This document shows, one piece after another, positions 36,377 to 45,264 of a stretch of 64,000 nucleotides of DNA. Numbering within the stretch: position 1 is the stretch's first letter; every line of letters starts with the position of its first letter. The notes below the pieces were generated by a model. That model worked only from the letters and a program-made list of their open reading frames with translations, had not been told where the DNA came from and did no database searches. The DNA is taken from contig DACV01000002.1 in the NCBI GenBank assembly GCA_002494885.1, positions 124,001-188,000 on the forward strand, given 5' to 3'. The position numbers and the translations under genes are program-made. This DNA comes from Methanobacterium sp. UBA44. GTDB taxonomy: Archaea; Methanobacteriota; Methanobacteria; Methanobacteriales; Methanobacteriaceae.

Positions 36377-36835
36377 ATGATTGCAGCGATAAGAGTAAGA
36401 GGTAGAACCGGGATAAAAAAAGAAATTGCAGATACTCTAGATATGTTAAAACTTACCAGAATTAATCATGCAGTCTTAATTGAAGAAAATCCAAGTTATC
36501 ATGGAATGCTTCAAAAGGCTAAAGATTACATAACATGGGGAGAAGTAGACCCGGGAACAGTAGTCCAGTTAATATCTAAAAGGGGAAAATTAGCAGGTAA
36601 TCTTAAAGTTACTGAAGATTACATAAAAGAGAACACAGATTTTTCCTCAGTAGAAGAACTTTCAAAGGCTGTTATAGATTCTAATGTTAAACTGGAAGAT
36701 AGTGGAGTAAAACCAGTGTTCAGGCTTCATCCTCCAAGGAAAGGATATGAAAATACTAAAAAAACAGTTAAAGAATCTGGAAGCCTTGGTTACAGAGGAA
36801 ATAAAATAGGAGATCTCATTAAAAAAATGATCTAA
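36377..36835 (+). CDS. rpl30: Ribosomal protein uL30
   Basis: Archaeal long form of 152 residues. IAAIRVRGRTGIKKEIADTL at the start and the C-terminal RLHPPRKGYENTKKTVKE are diagnostic. ATG at 36377 uses GGGTGATT as SD, which overlaps the uS5 stop. Confidence 0.94.
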   Translation: MIAAIRVRGRTGIKKEIADTLDMLKLTRINHAVLIEENPSYHGMLQKAKDYITWGEVDPGTVVQLISKRGKLAGNLKVTEDYIKENTDFSSVEELSKAVIDSNVKLEDSGVKPVFRLHPPRKGYENTKKTVKESGSLGYRGNKIGDLIKKMI

Positions 36836-36867
36836 TCATCACCTTTAGAAGGTGGAGGTGTATTGCG

Positions 36868-37305
36868 ATGATAAGAAAGACAAGAAAAATAAGGAAGTTA
36901 CGAGGATCACGAACTGTGGGTGGCGGAAGCTCAAAAAAACGAAGAGGAGCCGGTCACAGGGGTGGAAGAGGAAATGCTGGTCTTCAGAAAAGTAAATGGA
37001 CATGGGTTGTTAAATACGATCCTGATCACTTTGGAAAATACGGTTTTAAAAGACCACAGGGAAGTATTTTAAAGTTCAATCCTGTTAATATTGATTATTT
37101 AGACGAAAAATCAGAAGAGCTGGTAGAGCAAGGTCTTGCTCAGAAAAAAGATAAAGCCATTGAAATAGACGTTACTGATCTTGGTTACAATAAAGTACTG
37201 GGAAAAGGTAAAGTAACCAAACCTCTGATTATAAAATCACCTAAATTCTCCAGTTTAGCAATACAAAAGATTGAAAAAGCTGGTGGAGAAATAATAAACC
37301 TTTAA
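36868..37305 (+). CDS. rpl15: Ribosomal protein uL15
   Basis: Late assembly protein of 145 residues. The basic N terminus includes RKLRGSRTVGGGSSKKRRG and GHRGGRGNAGLQKSKWTWV; VLGKGKVTKPLIIKSPKFS near 110 is conserved. GGTGGAGGTG SD. secY follows after 28 bp, coupling ribosome and membrane insertion genes. Confidence 0.95.
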   Translation: MIRKTRKIRKLRGSRTVGGGSSKKRRGAGHRGGRGNAGLQKSKWTWVVKYDPDHFGKYGFKRPQGSILKFNPVNIDYLDEKSEELVEQGLAQKKDKAIEIDVTDLGYNKVLGKGKVTKPLIIKSPKFSSLAIQKIEKAGGEIINL

Positions 37306-37333
37306 ATGTAATATGGGTAAGGAGTGAAGCTCA

Positions 37334-38674
37334 TTGATTGAAAAATTACAACCAATTTTTTCATTAATTCCTCAAGTTAAATCACCTGTACATAGATTGC
37401 CTTTTAAGGAAAAAATTAAATGGACAGCAATTATATTGGTTCTGTATTTTTTCTTAACCAACATTACTCTTTATGGGTTAAGTCCAAATGCTGTTGACCA
37501 GTTTGCACAGCTAAGGGCAGTTCTTGCAGGTAATTTTGGTTCAATTATTACTCTGGGTATAGGGCCAATAGTTTCAGCATCTATTATACTTCAGCTTTTA
37601 GTTGGGGGAAATATTTTGAAGCTGGATCTTTCAAAACATGAGGATAAAGCTTTATTCCAGGGAACCCAGAAACTCCTTGCCGTTGTTTTCACTTTATTTG
37701 AAGCAGCAGTACTTGTTTATACAGGAGCACTTCTTGCTGATCCTGGATATCAATTGATTGTAATTGCTCAGATAACTCTTGGCGGACTTCTCATTATCTT
37801 CCTTGATGAAGTTGTTTCCAAATGGGGATTTGGAAGTGGTGTGGGTCTTTTCATAGTTGCTGGAGTTGCTCAGGCCATAATGGTAGGAGCATTTAACTTC
37901 CTTTCATCACCAGCATCTCCAGGAGTACCTGCAGGGGCGATTCCACAATTTATATATCTATTAACTACAGGATCTCCTGATTTCAGCATACTCCTGCCAG
38001 TAATTGCTACTATTGTTGTTTTCCTGATTGTAGTATATGCTGAGAGTATGCGTGTTGAAATACCTCTTTCTTATGGAGGAGTTAAAGGAGCAAGAGGAAA
38101 GTACCCATTAAGATTTATTTATGCAAGTAACATGCCAGTTATCCTTACAAGTGCACTTCTATTAAATGTGACATTATTCGCTTCTTTATTCCAGAAATTA
38201 GGATTTCCAATACTTGGAACTATCTCAAATGGCCAGGCTATAAGTGGAATTGCATATTACCTTTCAGCACCCACAAATCTGAGTATAATTCTCACAGATC
38301 CACTAAAGGTAGTGATCTATGGTGTTGTCTTTACGTTACTATGTGTACTTTTCGCATGGCTCTGGGTAGAATTAAGTGGAATAGGGCCTAAAAAGGTTGC
38401 TGGAGATCTTCACAGGATGGGGATGCAGATTCCAGGATTTAGAAGCAGTAAAACCCAATTTGAAAAGATACTTAAAAGATATATTCCAATTATAACTATT
38501 CTTGGAGGAGCATTTGTAGGTCTTTTAGCATTTGGTGCTGATCTTACAGGTGCATTAGGTGGAGGAACAGGTGTTCTTCTAACTGTAGGTATAGTATACA
38601 GACTTTATGAAGAAATAGCTCAAGAACAGTTAATGGACATGCATCCAATGCTCAGGAAATTTTTAGGTGATTAA
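37334..38674 (+). CDS. secY: Protein translocase subunit SecY
   Basis: Channel subunit of the archaeal Sec61/SecYE-beta translocon, 446 residues with ten predicted membrane helices. The plug-region ITLGIGPIVSASIILQLLVGG lies near 76, the cytosolic loop VEIPLSYGGVKGARGKYPLRF near 238 and the C-terminal YRLYEEIAQEQLMDMHPMLR near 417. TTG start preceded by AAGGAGTGA. It is cotranscribed with uL15 and adkA, the usual order. Confidence 0.96.
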   Translation: MIEKLQPIFSLIPQVKSPVHRLPFKEKIKWTAIILVLYFFLTNITLYGLSPNAVDQFAQLRAVLAGNFGSIITLGIGPIVSASIILQLLVGGNILKLDLSKHEDKALFQGTQKLLAVVFTLFEAAVLVYTGALLADPGYQLIVIAQITLGGLLIIFLDEVVSKWGFGSGVGLFIVAGVAQAIMVGAFNFLSSPASPGVPAGAIPQFIYLLTTGSPDFSILLPVIATIVVFLIVVYAESMRVEIPLSYGGVKGARGKYPLRFIYASNMPVILTSALLLNVTLFASLFQKLGFPILGTISNGQAISGIAYYLSAPTNLSIILTDPLKVVIYGVVFTLLCVLFAWLWVELSGIGPKKVAGDLHRMGMQIPGFRSSKTQFEKILKRYIPIITILGGAFVGLLAFGADLTGALGGGTGVLLTVGIVYRLYEEIAQEQLMDMHPMLRKFLGD

Positions 38675-38695
38675 ATAGAGGTTTAGAGTGATAAT

Positions 38696-39253
38696 ATGAA
38701 AGTAGTCGTAATTGCAGGAATTCCAGGATCAGGTAGTACAACAGTGTTGAACAAGGCACTTGAAAGTCTTGATTATGTGAATGTGAACTATGGAGATGCA
38801 ATGATCAAAATTGCCCAGGAAGAAGGTATTGTGGAGGATAGAGATTCTTTGAGGAAGTTGTCTCCAGATGTTCAAAAAGAAATTCAAAAAAATGCTGCAA
38901 AAAGTATAAGAGAGATGTCAGAAGTAAATAATATAATCGTTGATACTCATTGTACTATAAAAACACCTGCTGGTTTTTTACCTGGACTTCCAAAATGGGT
39001 ATTAGATGAACTCGAGCCAGATATGTTCATATTAATTGAAGCAGACAGCGAAGAAATTCTGATGAGAAGATTGAGTGATGAGACAAGAACACGAGACATG
39101 GAAAAGCTGAGTGACATAGAACTTCATCAAGAAATGAATCGCGCCGTATCTATGGCTTATGCTGCACTTACAGGTGCTACAGTAAAAATTATTAAAAATC
39201 ATGATAACCGACTTGAAGAGCCAGTAGAAGAAATGATTAATACTTTAAAATAA
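38696..39253 (+). CDS. adkA: Archaeal-type adenylate kinase
   Basis: Catalyses AMP + ATP to 2 ADP. This 185-residue protein is the archaeal family unrelated in detail to bacterial Adk: P-loop VVIAGIPGSGSTTVLNKAL at the N terminus, KKLSPDVQKEIQ-like central helix, and DTHCTIKTPAGFLPGLPKW near 84. GTGATA SD. It sits right after secY as in bacteria. Confidence 0.94.
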   Translation: MKVVVIAGIPGSGSTTVLNKALESLDYVNVNYGDAMIKIAQEEGIVEDRDSLRKLSPDVQKEIQKNAAKSIREMSEVNNIIVDTHCTIKTPAGFLPGLPKWVLDELEPDMFILIEADSEEILMRRLSDETRTRDMEKLSDIELHQEMNRAVSMAYAALTGATVKIIKNHDNRLEEPVEEMINTLK

Positions 39254-39293
39254 ATTCTAAAGGTTATAATTTAAGTAAAGAGGATATAAAAAA

Positions 39294-39869
39294 ATGGTAT
39301 TTGAATCAATATTAGGCGGAATATTTGGAGCATTGGATAGTTTATTTAATCCATTTATTCAAACAGTAGGTCCAATGCTGGCTATAATGATAATAGCCAT
39401 TGTTATAGCTTTTGTAATTACAGTTGCTAATAAATATCTTGTTGATCAGGATAGACTTCAGTATCTCCAGGGAGAGATGAAGGAGTATCAACAAGAAATG
39501 ATGGAAGCAAGAAAATCCAATGATTCAAAGGCACTGGAAAAAATACAGAAGAAACAGGCAGAGTTTATGGACATCCAGAAGGAAATGATGACCAACTCAT
39601 TTAAGCCAATGATAGTGACATTCATCCCCATACTCCTTGTATTCTGGTGGATATCGGCTAATCCGTTGTTAAACAAATTTTATTTAGAATTACCAGCATT
39701 AGTTTACTATCTGCTTTTAGTTCCCTTATTCCACATGATATATCATCCATCAGAATGGGTGCCAGCAGGTATCATGGCCATAGAATGGCTTGGGTGGTAC
39801 ATATTATGCTCATTTGCATTTTCGCTGATATTCAGAAAATTAATGGGACTTAAAAGCGGTGGGATGTAA
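39294..39869 (+). CDS. DUF106 membrane insertase (EMC3/YidC-like)
   Basis: Archaeal member of the Oxa1/YidC/EMC3/TMCO1 superfamily (DUF106), 191 residues. An N-terminal hydrophobic helix (about 24-46) is followed by a charged coiled-coil region (QYLQGEMKEYQQEMMEARKS near 63, KIQKKQAEFMDIQKEMM) and then two or three C-terminal membrane helices. It likely inserts membrane proteins next to the ribosome and SecY, consistent with its position after secY and adk. Confidence 0.9.
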   Translation: MVFESILGGIFGALDSLFNPFIQTVGPMLAIMIIAIVIAFVITVANKYLVDQDRLQYLQGEMKEYQQEMMEARKSNDSKALEKIQKKQAEFMDIQKEMMTNSFKPMIVTFIPILLVFWWISANPLLNKFYLELPALVYYLLLVPLFHMIYHPSEWVPAGIMAIEWLGWYILCSFAFSLIFRKLMGLKSGGM

Positions 39870-39938
39870 ATTCATAAATATTCATTTTCATGGACTCATA
39901 AGCGTTAAACAGCTTTTAAAAATTTAGGAGAGATGTAT

Positions 39939-40208
39939 ATGCCTCAATTAAGATATAGATCTAGATCATACAGAAGAATATTCAAAAAGACCCCTGGAGG
40001 AAAAACAGTCTTACGTTACAAGAAAAAAAAGCCAAGTAAGCACATTTGTGCAGAATGTGGCAAACTACTTCATGCTGTTCCAAGGGGAAGACCATATGAA
40101 ATAAGAAAACTTTCAAAATCCAAAAAAAGGCCAAACAGACCTTATGGTGGATATCTTTGCCATGAGTGCACTCGAAAAATGTTTAAGCTCGAGGCAAGGG
40201 AAGGATGA
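39939..40208 (+). CDS. rpl34e: Ribosomal protein eL34
   Basis: 89-residue zinc-binding protein: CAEC and CHEC pairs flank the basic middle (RGRPYEIRKLSKSKKRPNRP). ATG at 39939 has AGGAGAGATG upstream; an ATG 6 bp earlier is possible. Its stop overlaps the next start by 4 bp (ATGA). Confidence 0.94.
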   Translation: MPQLRYRSRSYRRIFKKTPGGKTVLRYKKKKPSKHICAECGKLLHAVPRGRPYEIRKLSKSKKRPNRPYGGYLCHECTRKMFKLEAREG

Positions 40209-40735
40209 TCATAACTATCAGTGGATTGGCTGGAAGTGGAACCACTACAGTATCTAAAATCCTTTCAGAAAAAACAGGTATTCCATTTATCTCAGCAGGC
40301 GATATATTTCGCCAGATGGCTGTAGAAAGAAATATGGATATTTTGGAATTTAGTAAATTCGCTGAAGAAAATGAAGAGATAGATATTGAAATAGATAAAA
40401 GACAAGCAAAAATAGCTAAAGAAAGGGAAAATTTAATTGTAGAAGGGAGGTTATCTGCTCATTTTGTGGATGCTGACTTTAAACTATGGTTTATAGCTCC
40501 ATTAGAAACTCGTACAGAACGAATAAGCCAAAGAGAGGATAAACCATATGATACAGTTAAACAAGAAATAATTACAAGAAGTAGAAGCGAAGCAAGGCGG
40601 TATCGTGAAATTCATAATATCGATATTGAAAATATGGATGTTTATGATATGATCATAAATACCGGGAATTTTAATCCCGAAAGCATCGCTCTTATCATAT
40701 TAAAAGTAATAAAGGTGATTTCATGCCAGCAATAG
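40205..40735 (+). CDS. cmk: Cytidylate kinase (archaeal)
   Basis: Phosphorylates CMP/dCMP. The 176-residue protein has the P-loop ISGLAGSGTTTVSKILSEKT at the N terminus, PFISAGDIFRQMAVERNMD after it and the LID-like TERISQREDKPYDTVKQEI near 115. It overlaps eL34 by 4 bp and eL14 by 13 bp, indicating tight translational coupling. Confidence 0.93.
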   Translation: MIITISGLAGSGTTTVSKILSEKTGIPFISAGDIFRQMAVERNMDILEFSKFAEENEEIDIEIDKRQAKIAKERENLIVEGRLSAHFVDADFKLWFIAPLETRTERISQREDKPYDTVKQEIITRSRSEARRYREIHNIDIENMDVYDMIINTGNFNPESIALIILKVIKVISCQQ

Positions 40736-40950
40736 AAGTAGGAAGAGTATGCGTTAAGATCGCAGGAAGAGAAACAGGCGAAAAATGTGTTATAGTTGAA
40801 GTTATTGATGATAAATTTGTTGAAGTTGTAGGAACAAACATTAAAAACAGAAGATGTAATATTAAGCATTTAGAGCCAGTTGATCAGACAATTGAAATAA
40901 AATCAGATAATGTGGACGAAATTAAAAAAGAACTTGAATCAGCAGCTTAA
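40723..40950 (+). CDS. rpl14e: Ribosomal protein eL14
   Basis: Short archaeal form of 75 residues with the KOW-type EVGRVCVKIAGRETGEKCV start and NIKNRRCNIKHLEPVDQTI near 41. It begins inside the end of cmk, after AAAGGTGATTTC as SD. Confidence 0.92.
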   Translation: MPAIEVGRVCVKIAGRETGEKCVIVEVIDDKFVEVVGTNIKNRRCNIKHLEPVDQTIEIKSDNVDEIKKELESAA

Positions 40951-40975
40951 GAGTGATTCAAAATCAGGTTTTTCA

Positions 40976-41938
40976 ATGGCAGATTTACTCATAAAATCTG
41001 AAGGTGAAACTGATCCAGGCTATGGGAGCTTTCCAGAAGAAAGACCAATAGAAGATCATATAAAAAGGGGAATAATAAACCTCGATAAACCTTCAGGCCC
41101 AACATCTCATGAAGTTGATTCATGGGTTAAAAGAATGCTTGGTGTGGAGAAGACCGGCCATGGAGGAACTTTAGACCCTAAAGTTACTGGAGTTTTACCT
41201 GTAGGCATAGATTATGCTACAAGAGTCATTCAAATGCTTTTAGGTGCAGATAAGGAATATGTATGTTTAATGAGGCTGCACGAAGAGATCTCAGAGAAAA
41301 GAATTAGTAACATATTAAATGAATTTCAGGGAAAAATCTTCCAGACACCACCACTCAAATCTGCCGTTAAAAGAGAACTTAGAGTTAGAAACATTTATTA
41401 TGTTAATATCCTTGAAATAGAAGGTCAGGATGTTTTGTTCAAAATTGGATGTGAAGGCGGAACTTATATACGAAAATACTGTCATGATGTAGGTGAAGCT
41501 CTTGGGATAGGGGCTCATATGGCAGAACTTAGAAGAACTAAATCCGGACCTTTCAGTGAGGATGAAACACTGACAACACTTCAGGACTTAACCGATGCAT
41601 ATTCCATATGGAAGGAAGAAGGAGATGAATCCCTTCTTAGAGAAGCCATACTTCCAATGGAAAGAGCAGTCCAACATCTACCCAAAATATTCATAAGAGA
41701 TTCAGCTGTTGATGCAATCTGTCACGGTGCAGACCTTGCATCTGGCGGAATCATGAAAATTGAAGAAGGTATTAAAAAAGGAGATACTGTTGCTGTTATG
41801 ACCCTTAAAGGCGAACTTGTTGCAACAGGCGAAGGCCTGAAAACCTCTTCAGAAATATATAAATCAAATAAAGGTATAGTAATAGACATAAAAAAAGTTT
41901 TTATGGAGCCAGATACATATCCAAAGATGTGGAAGTAA
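40976..41938 (+). CDS. tRNA/rRNA pseudouridine synthase Cbf5 (archaeal TruB)
   Basis: Catalytic subunit of archaeal H/ACA RNPs; also makes pseudouridine 55 in tRNA. 320 residues: TruB motif GIINLDKPSGPTSHEVDSW near 30, the catalytic GHGGTLDPKVTGVLPVGID block near 62 with the active Asp, and a C-terminal PUA domain (about 240-315). ATG at 40976 has AGG eight bases upstream; longer in-frame starts overlap eL14. tRNA-Ser follows after 166 bp. Confidence 0.95.
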   Translation: MADLLIKSEGETDPGYGSFPEERPIEDHIKRGIINLDKPSGPTSHEVDSWVKRMLGVEKTGHGGTLDPKVTGVLPVGIDYATRVIQMLLGADKEYVCLMRLHEEISEKRISNILNEFQGKIFQTPPLKSAVKRELRVRNIYYVNILEIEGQDVLFKIGCEGGTYIRKYCHDVGEALGIGAHMAELRRTKSGPFSEDETLTTLQDLTDAYSIWKEEGDESLLREAILPMERAVQHLPKIFIRDSAVDAICHGADLASGGIMKIEEGIKKGDTVAVMTLKGELVATGEGLKTSSEIYKSNKGIVIDIKKVFMEPDTYPKMWK

Positions 41939-42104
41939 AAACTACTATTTAAACCAGCTTCTGCAGGGTTTGGATTTATATTTTCAACATTTGATTATCA
42001 TATTTGAAATATAACTAATTACCATAAGCTTTTAAGTGTTTGAGGACATAAATTTTATGTCTATTAATTAGATTTAAAATCTAAAATCAATGAAATAATC
42101 ACAT

Positions 42105-42283
<179 letters not shown>

Positions 42284-42454
42284 TTATCCCTAAGGCTAAG
42301 CCTAAAAAATTGGGAAAATATAATCAACAAATGTTGAGTTGGTATCCTTTGTATTCACCCGTCCAAACCAAACTGAATACAGAATACTTGCACAAAAAAA
42401 TCAATCGCACAAAATTAATAAACTTAAATATGAATTAGGCATTTCGCGCTTATT
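42284..42454. other. Gap before the uS13 hairpin element
   Basis: No gene. It holds an 8-bp inverted repeat (TGTATTCA 42350-42357 with TGAATACA 42374-42381) and a TATA-like CTTAAATATG near 42422-42431 that could drive the uS13-uS4-uS11 unit with a start around 42450. Confidence 0.4.
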
Positions 42455-42558
42455 GGAGGTTGAAAAAAATACACAGTATTTTTCGAACATTCAAAATCTC
42501 TGATTTCGATACCCCAACACTTCGTGTTGGAGGGCCCAAAAACGTCATTTTTGGAGGT
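42455..42558 (+). repeat. Four-hairpin intergenic element before uS13
   Basis: Related to the element before uL2. After GGAGGTTGAA come hairpin 1, 8 bp at 42465-42472/42476-42483 (loop ACA), then CGAACAT; hairpin 2 at 42491-42498/42502-42509 with one mismatch (loop TCT); hairpin 3, 7 bp at 42514-42520/42524-42530 (loop TTC); and hairpin 4, 7 bp at 42536-42542/42548-42554. Hairpin 4 ends TTTTTGG and its last two G begin the GGAGGT SD of uS13. Hairpins 1 and 4 have different arm sequences from the uL2 copy yet stay paired. Confidence 0.85.
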
Positions 42559-42565
42559 AATATAT

Positions 42566-43021
42566 ATGGAAGAAGACTTTAAACACATGGTTCGTATTGC
42601 CAGAAAGGATATAAACGGTAATAAAACCATTGAAAATGCTCTTGCTGATGTAAAAGGTGTAGGAAAAGCATTATCAAGGTCAATAGGCATAGTTATGGGT
42701 CTTGATTTAAATCAAAAAATTGGATATCTTTCTGATGCTAAAGTAGAAAAGATTGAAGAAGCTATAAGAGATCCTAAAAGTAATAATGTCCCTGACTGGA
42801 TGCTAAACAGACGTGATGATTACGAAACAGGTGAAACAGTTCACTTAATTGAATCAGATCTTATGATGACATTAAGGGATGATTTAAACAGAATGAAAAA
42901 GACCAGAAGTTATAAAGGAAGAAGACATGAAGTTGGACTTCCAGTTAGAGGTCAAAGAACAAAAGCTACCTTTAGAAAAGGTTCATCTGTTGGTGTTAGA
43001 CGGAGAAGGGGAAGACAATAA
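42566..43021 (+). CDS. rps13: Ribosomal protein uS13
   Basis: 30S head protein contacting P-site tRNA and 50S bridges; 151 residues. RIARKDINGNKTIENALADV near 9, then VKGVGKALSRSIGIVMGL, and the tail GLPVRGQRTKATFRKGSSVG are conserved. ATG at 42566 follows GGAGGTAA, part of which is in the preceding hairpin; an upstream start at 42524 would run through the hairpin and is rejected. Confidence 0.95.
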   Translation: MEEDFKHMVRIARKDINGNKTIENALADVKGVGKALSRSIGIVMGLDLNQKIGYLSDAKVEKIEEAIRDPKSNNVPDWMLNRRDDYETGETVHLIESDLMMTLRDDLNRMKKTRSYKGRRHEVGLPVRGQRTKATFRKGSSVGVRRRRGRQ

Positions 43022-43041
43022 TTTAAAAAGGAGTTATTTAA

Positions 43042-43572
43042 ATGGGACATCCAAGAAAAGCTAGAAAAAAATATGATACACCATCTCATCCATGGAACGC
43101 TGCCAGAATAAAAGAGGAAAACAGGCTTGCCCAAAAATATGGTCTTAAAACCAAAAAAGAGATCTGGAAAGCTGAAACCATGGTTAAAAAGTACAGAAGG
43201 GATGCAAGACATCTTTTGGGAATGGTAACTGAACAAACAATTAGAGAAAGACAGGATCTCATAAATCACCTTGTAAATGCAGGTATTTTAGGAGAAAACG
43301 CAAAACTTGAAGATGTACTTGATTTAACTGTTGAAGACGTTCTAAGAAGAAGATTACAGACTATGGTATATAAAAAAGGGCTTGCAAACACAGCAAAAGA
43401 AGCAAGAGTCTTTGTAGTACATGGACATGTTGCTTTAAACGAGAAGAAGATTGATTCACCCAGTTACTTAGTTAAAAAAGGTGAAGAAGACTTAATTGGT
43501 TTCTATCATTCTTCCCCAGTAGAAAAACAGTACAAAGAAAGGACAGAAAAGAAAAGTACTGAAGAGACATGA
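43042..43572 (+). CDS. rps4: Ribosomal protein uS4
   Basis: 16S assembly initiator, 176 residues. GHPRKARKKYDTPSHPWNAA opens it; the S4 RNA-binding domain (DVLRRRLQTMVYKKGLANT near 98, HGHVALNEKKIDSPSYLVKK near 126) follows. AAAAGGAG SD. A 119-bp hairpin gap follows. Confidence 0.95.
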   Translation: MGHPRKARKKYDTPSHPWNAARIKEENRLAQKYGLKTKKEIWKAETMVKKYRRDARHLLGMVTEQTIRERQDLINHLVNAGILGENAKLEDVLDLTVEDVLRRRLQTMVYKKGLANTAKEARVFVVHGHVALNEKKIDSPSYLVKKGEEDLIGFYHSSPVEKQYKERTEKKSTEET

Positions 43573-43582
43573 CTAATAAAAT

Positions 43583-43688
43583 GGTTGAAGAAAATCAGAG
43601 ATTTTCTGAACAATCGAAAATCAAAGATTTTCGATGTTCCGAACACTATGTGTTCGAAAACCACAAAAATAGCAATTTTTGAGGTGAT
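43583..43688 (+). repeat. Four-hairpin intergenic element before uS11
   Basis: Third full copy of the element: GGTTGAA, hairpin 1 (7 bp, 43590-43596/43600-43606, loop AGA), TGAACA, hairpin 2 (10 bp, 43613-43622/43626-43635, loop AAA), hairpin 3 (7 bp, 43640-43646/43650-43656, loop TAT), hairpin 4 (7 bp, 43664-43670/43675-43681). The last G of hairpin 4 is the first G of the GAGGTGAT SD. Hairpin 2 is identical over 23 bases to one before uS2. Confidence 0.85.
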
Positions 43689-43691
43689 AAT

Positions 43692-44084
43692 ATGGCAGAA
43701 AAGGAAAAATGGGGCGTAGCTAACATTTATTCTTCATTTAACAACACAATAATAACCATAACTGACATAACTGGGGCAGAAACAATTACTCAGTGGTCAG
43801 GTGGAAAAGTGGTAAGGGCAGATAGACAGGAATCATCCCCATTTGCAGCTATGGAAGCAGCTACAAGAGCAGCAGATGATGTAAAAGAAAAGGGAATCAT
43901 AGGATTGCATATTAAAGTAAGAGCCCCTGGTGGAAACGGACCAAGAACTCCGGGACCTGGTGCACAGGCAACCATAAGAGCCCTTGCAAGAGCAGGTATT
44001 AGAATTGGAAAAATAGAAGATGTCACTCCAATTCCTCATGATGGTACTGGAAGGCCTGGAGGTAAAAGGGGAAGAAGGGTCTAA
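43692..44084 (+). CDS. rps11: Ribosomal protein uS11
   Basis: Platform protein near the E site; 130 residues. WGVANIYSSFNNTIITITDI near 7 and KVRAPGGNGPRTPGPGAQAT near 75 are conserved, and the tail DVTPIPHDGTGRPGGKRGRR is typical. GAGGTGAT SD abuts a hairpin. RpoD starts 1 base after its stop. Confidence 0.96.
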   Translation: MAEKEKWGVANIYSSFNNTIITITDITGAETITQWSGGKVVRADRQESSPFAAMEAATRAADDVKEKGIIGLHIKVRAPGGNGPRTPGPGAQATIRALARAGIRIGKIEDVTPIPHDGTGRPGGKRGRRV

Positions 44085-44085
44085 C

Positions 44086-44886
44086 ATGGAGATAGATATT
44101 AAAGAAAAAAATGATAATGAATTAACATGTATCGTTGAAGATGTAGATGTATCCTTTATAAATGCAATAAGGAGAATATGCACCGTTGAAGTTTCAACCA
44201 TGGCCATAGACACAGTTTCAATTTTTAAAAACGATTCAACATTATTTGATGAAGTATTAGCTCATAGATTAGGATTAGTACCACTTAAAACAGATTTAGA
44301 AGCATTTGTATTACCTTCAGAGTGTGATTGTGAGGATGAATGTCCAAGTTGCAGTGTATCATTAGTTCTGAAAGAAAAAGGCCCGAGGGTGGTTTATTCT
44401 GGAGATCTTGTTTCAGCACACGAAGCTGTAACACCAGTATATGATAGTATTCCTCTTTTAAAGTTAAAAGAAGGGGAAGAAGTTGAACTAGAGGCAATAG
44501 CAAAACTTGGAACAGGGCTGGAACATGCAAAGTGGCAGCCTACAACAGCATGCGCATACAAATATTATCCATTAATAACAATCGATGATAGTTGCGAAGA
44601 ATGCATGAAATGTGTAAATGAATGTCCAAGAAATGTTTTAGAATATGATGAATCAGAAAATAAAATCATCATCGCAGACATTGAAAACTGTTCTGCATGT
44701 AAAACATGCATGAATAATTGTGAACAAAGCGCAATTAATGTTGATGCAGTAGAAAATAAATTCATATTTAAAATTGAAACAGATGGATCATTATCTCCTG
44801 AAGAAGTTCTAAAAAATGCATGTGATATATTAAACAATAAATCGGAAAAAATTGTAGCATTCTGTAAAGAAGGAGCTAAAAAATGA
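44086..44886 (+). CDS. rpoD: RNA polymerase subunit D (Rpo3) with double Fe-S domain
   Basis: Archaeal counterpart of RPB3/alpha, forming the assembly platform with subunits L, N and P; 266 residues. SFINAIRRICTVEVSTMAID near 23 and LAHRLGLVPLKTD near 58 are alpha-like. A ferredoxin-like insert carries two complete cysteine sets: Cys170, 173, 176, 180 and Cys202, 205, 208, 212, enough for two [4Fe-4S] clusters. Another cluster of cysteines (80, 82, 86, 89) may bind zinc. ATG at 44086 follows AGAAGGGT; it overlaps eL18 by 4 bp. Confidence 0.96.
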   Translation: MEIDIKEKNDNELTCIVEDVDVSFINAIRRICTVEVSTMAIDTVSIFKNDSTLFDEVLAHRLGLVPLKTDLEAFVLPSECDCEDECPSCSVSLVLKEKGPRVVYSGDLVSAHEAVTPVYDSIPLLKLKEGEEVELEAIAKLGTGLEHAKWQPTTACAYKYYPLITIDDSCEECMKCVNECPRNVLEYDESENKIIIADIENCSACKTCMNNCEQSAINVDAVENKFIFKIETDGSLSPEEVLKNACDILNNKSEKIVAFCKEGAKK

Positions 44887-45242
44887 AATTCACAAAAACA
44901 AATCCTAAACTCATTGAGCTTATTGGAACTCTAAAAGAGAAATCATACCAGGAAGAAGTTGCAATATGGAAAGATGTTGCAAAAAGACTTGAAAGATCAA
45001 CAAGAAGAAAAGCAGAGGTTAATATATCCCAAATTAACAAACATTCATCTCCAGATGAAACAGTTCTTGTCCCAGGAAAAATACTGGGAAGTGGAGAACT
45101 GGATCATAAAGTTAAGGTAGTAGCGCTGGGATTTTCACAAAAAGCTGAAGAGAAAATAGCTGCTGCTGGCGGAGAATGTTTAAATATTTCTGAAATACTC
45201 GATGAAAATCCAAAGGGAAGTAAAATAAGGATAATTGAGTAA
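44883..45242 (+). CDS. rpl18e: Ribosomal protein eL18
   Basis: 119 residues; KTNPKLIELIGTLKEKSYQE at the start, VLVPGKILGSGELDHKVKVV near 61 and AAGGECLNISEILDENPKGS near the end match archaeal eL18. It starts inside the rpoD stop (ATGA). Confidence 0.94.
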   Translation: MKFTKTNPKLIELIGTLKEKSYQEEVAIWKDVAKRLERSTRRKAEVNISQINKHSSPDETVLVPGKILGSGELDHKVKVVALGFSQKAEEKIAAAGGECLNISEILDENPKGSKIRIIE

Positions 45243-45264
45243 TTATAAAGAAAAGGTGTTTTTA

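Noticed and set aside
42524..42565. Upstream start for uS13
   Set aside because: It would translate through hairpin 4 and its SD; ATG 42566 has GGAGGT at good spacing and matches the family N terminus.
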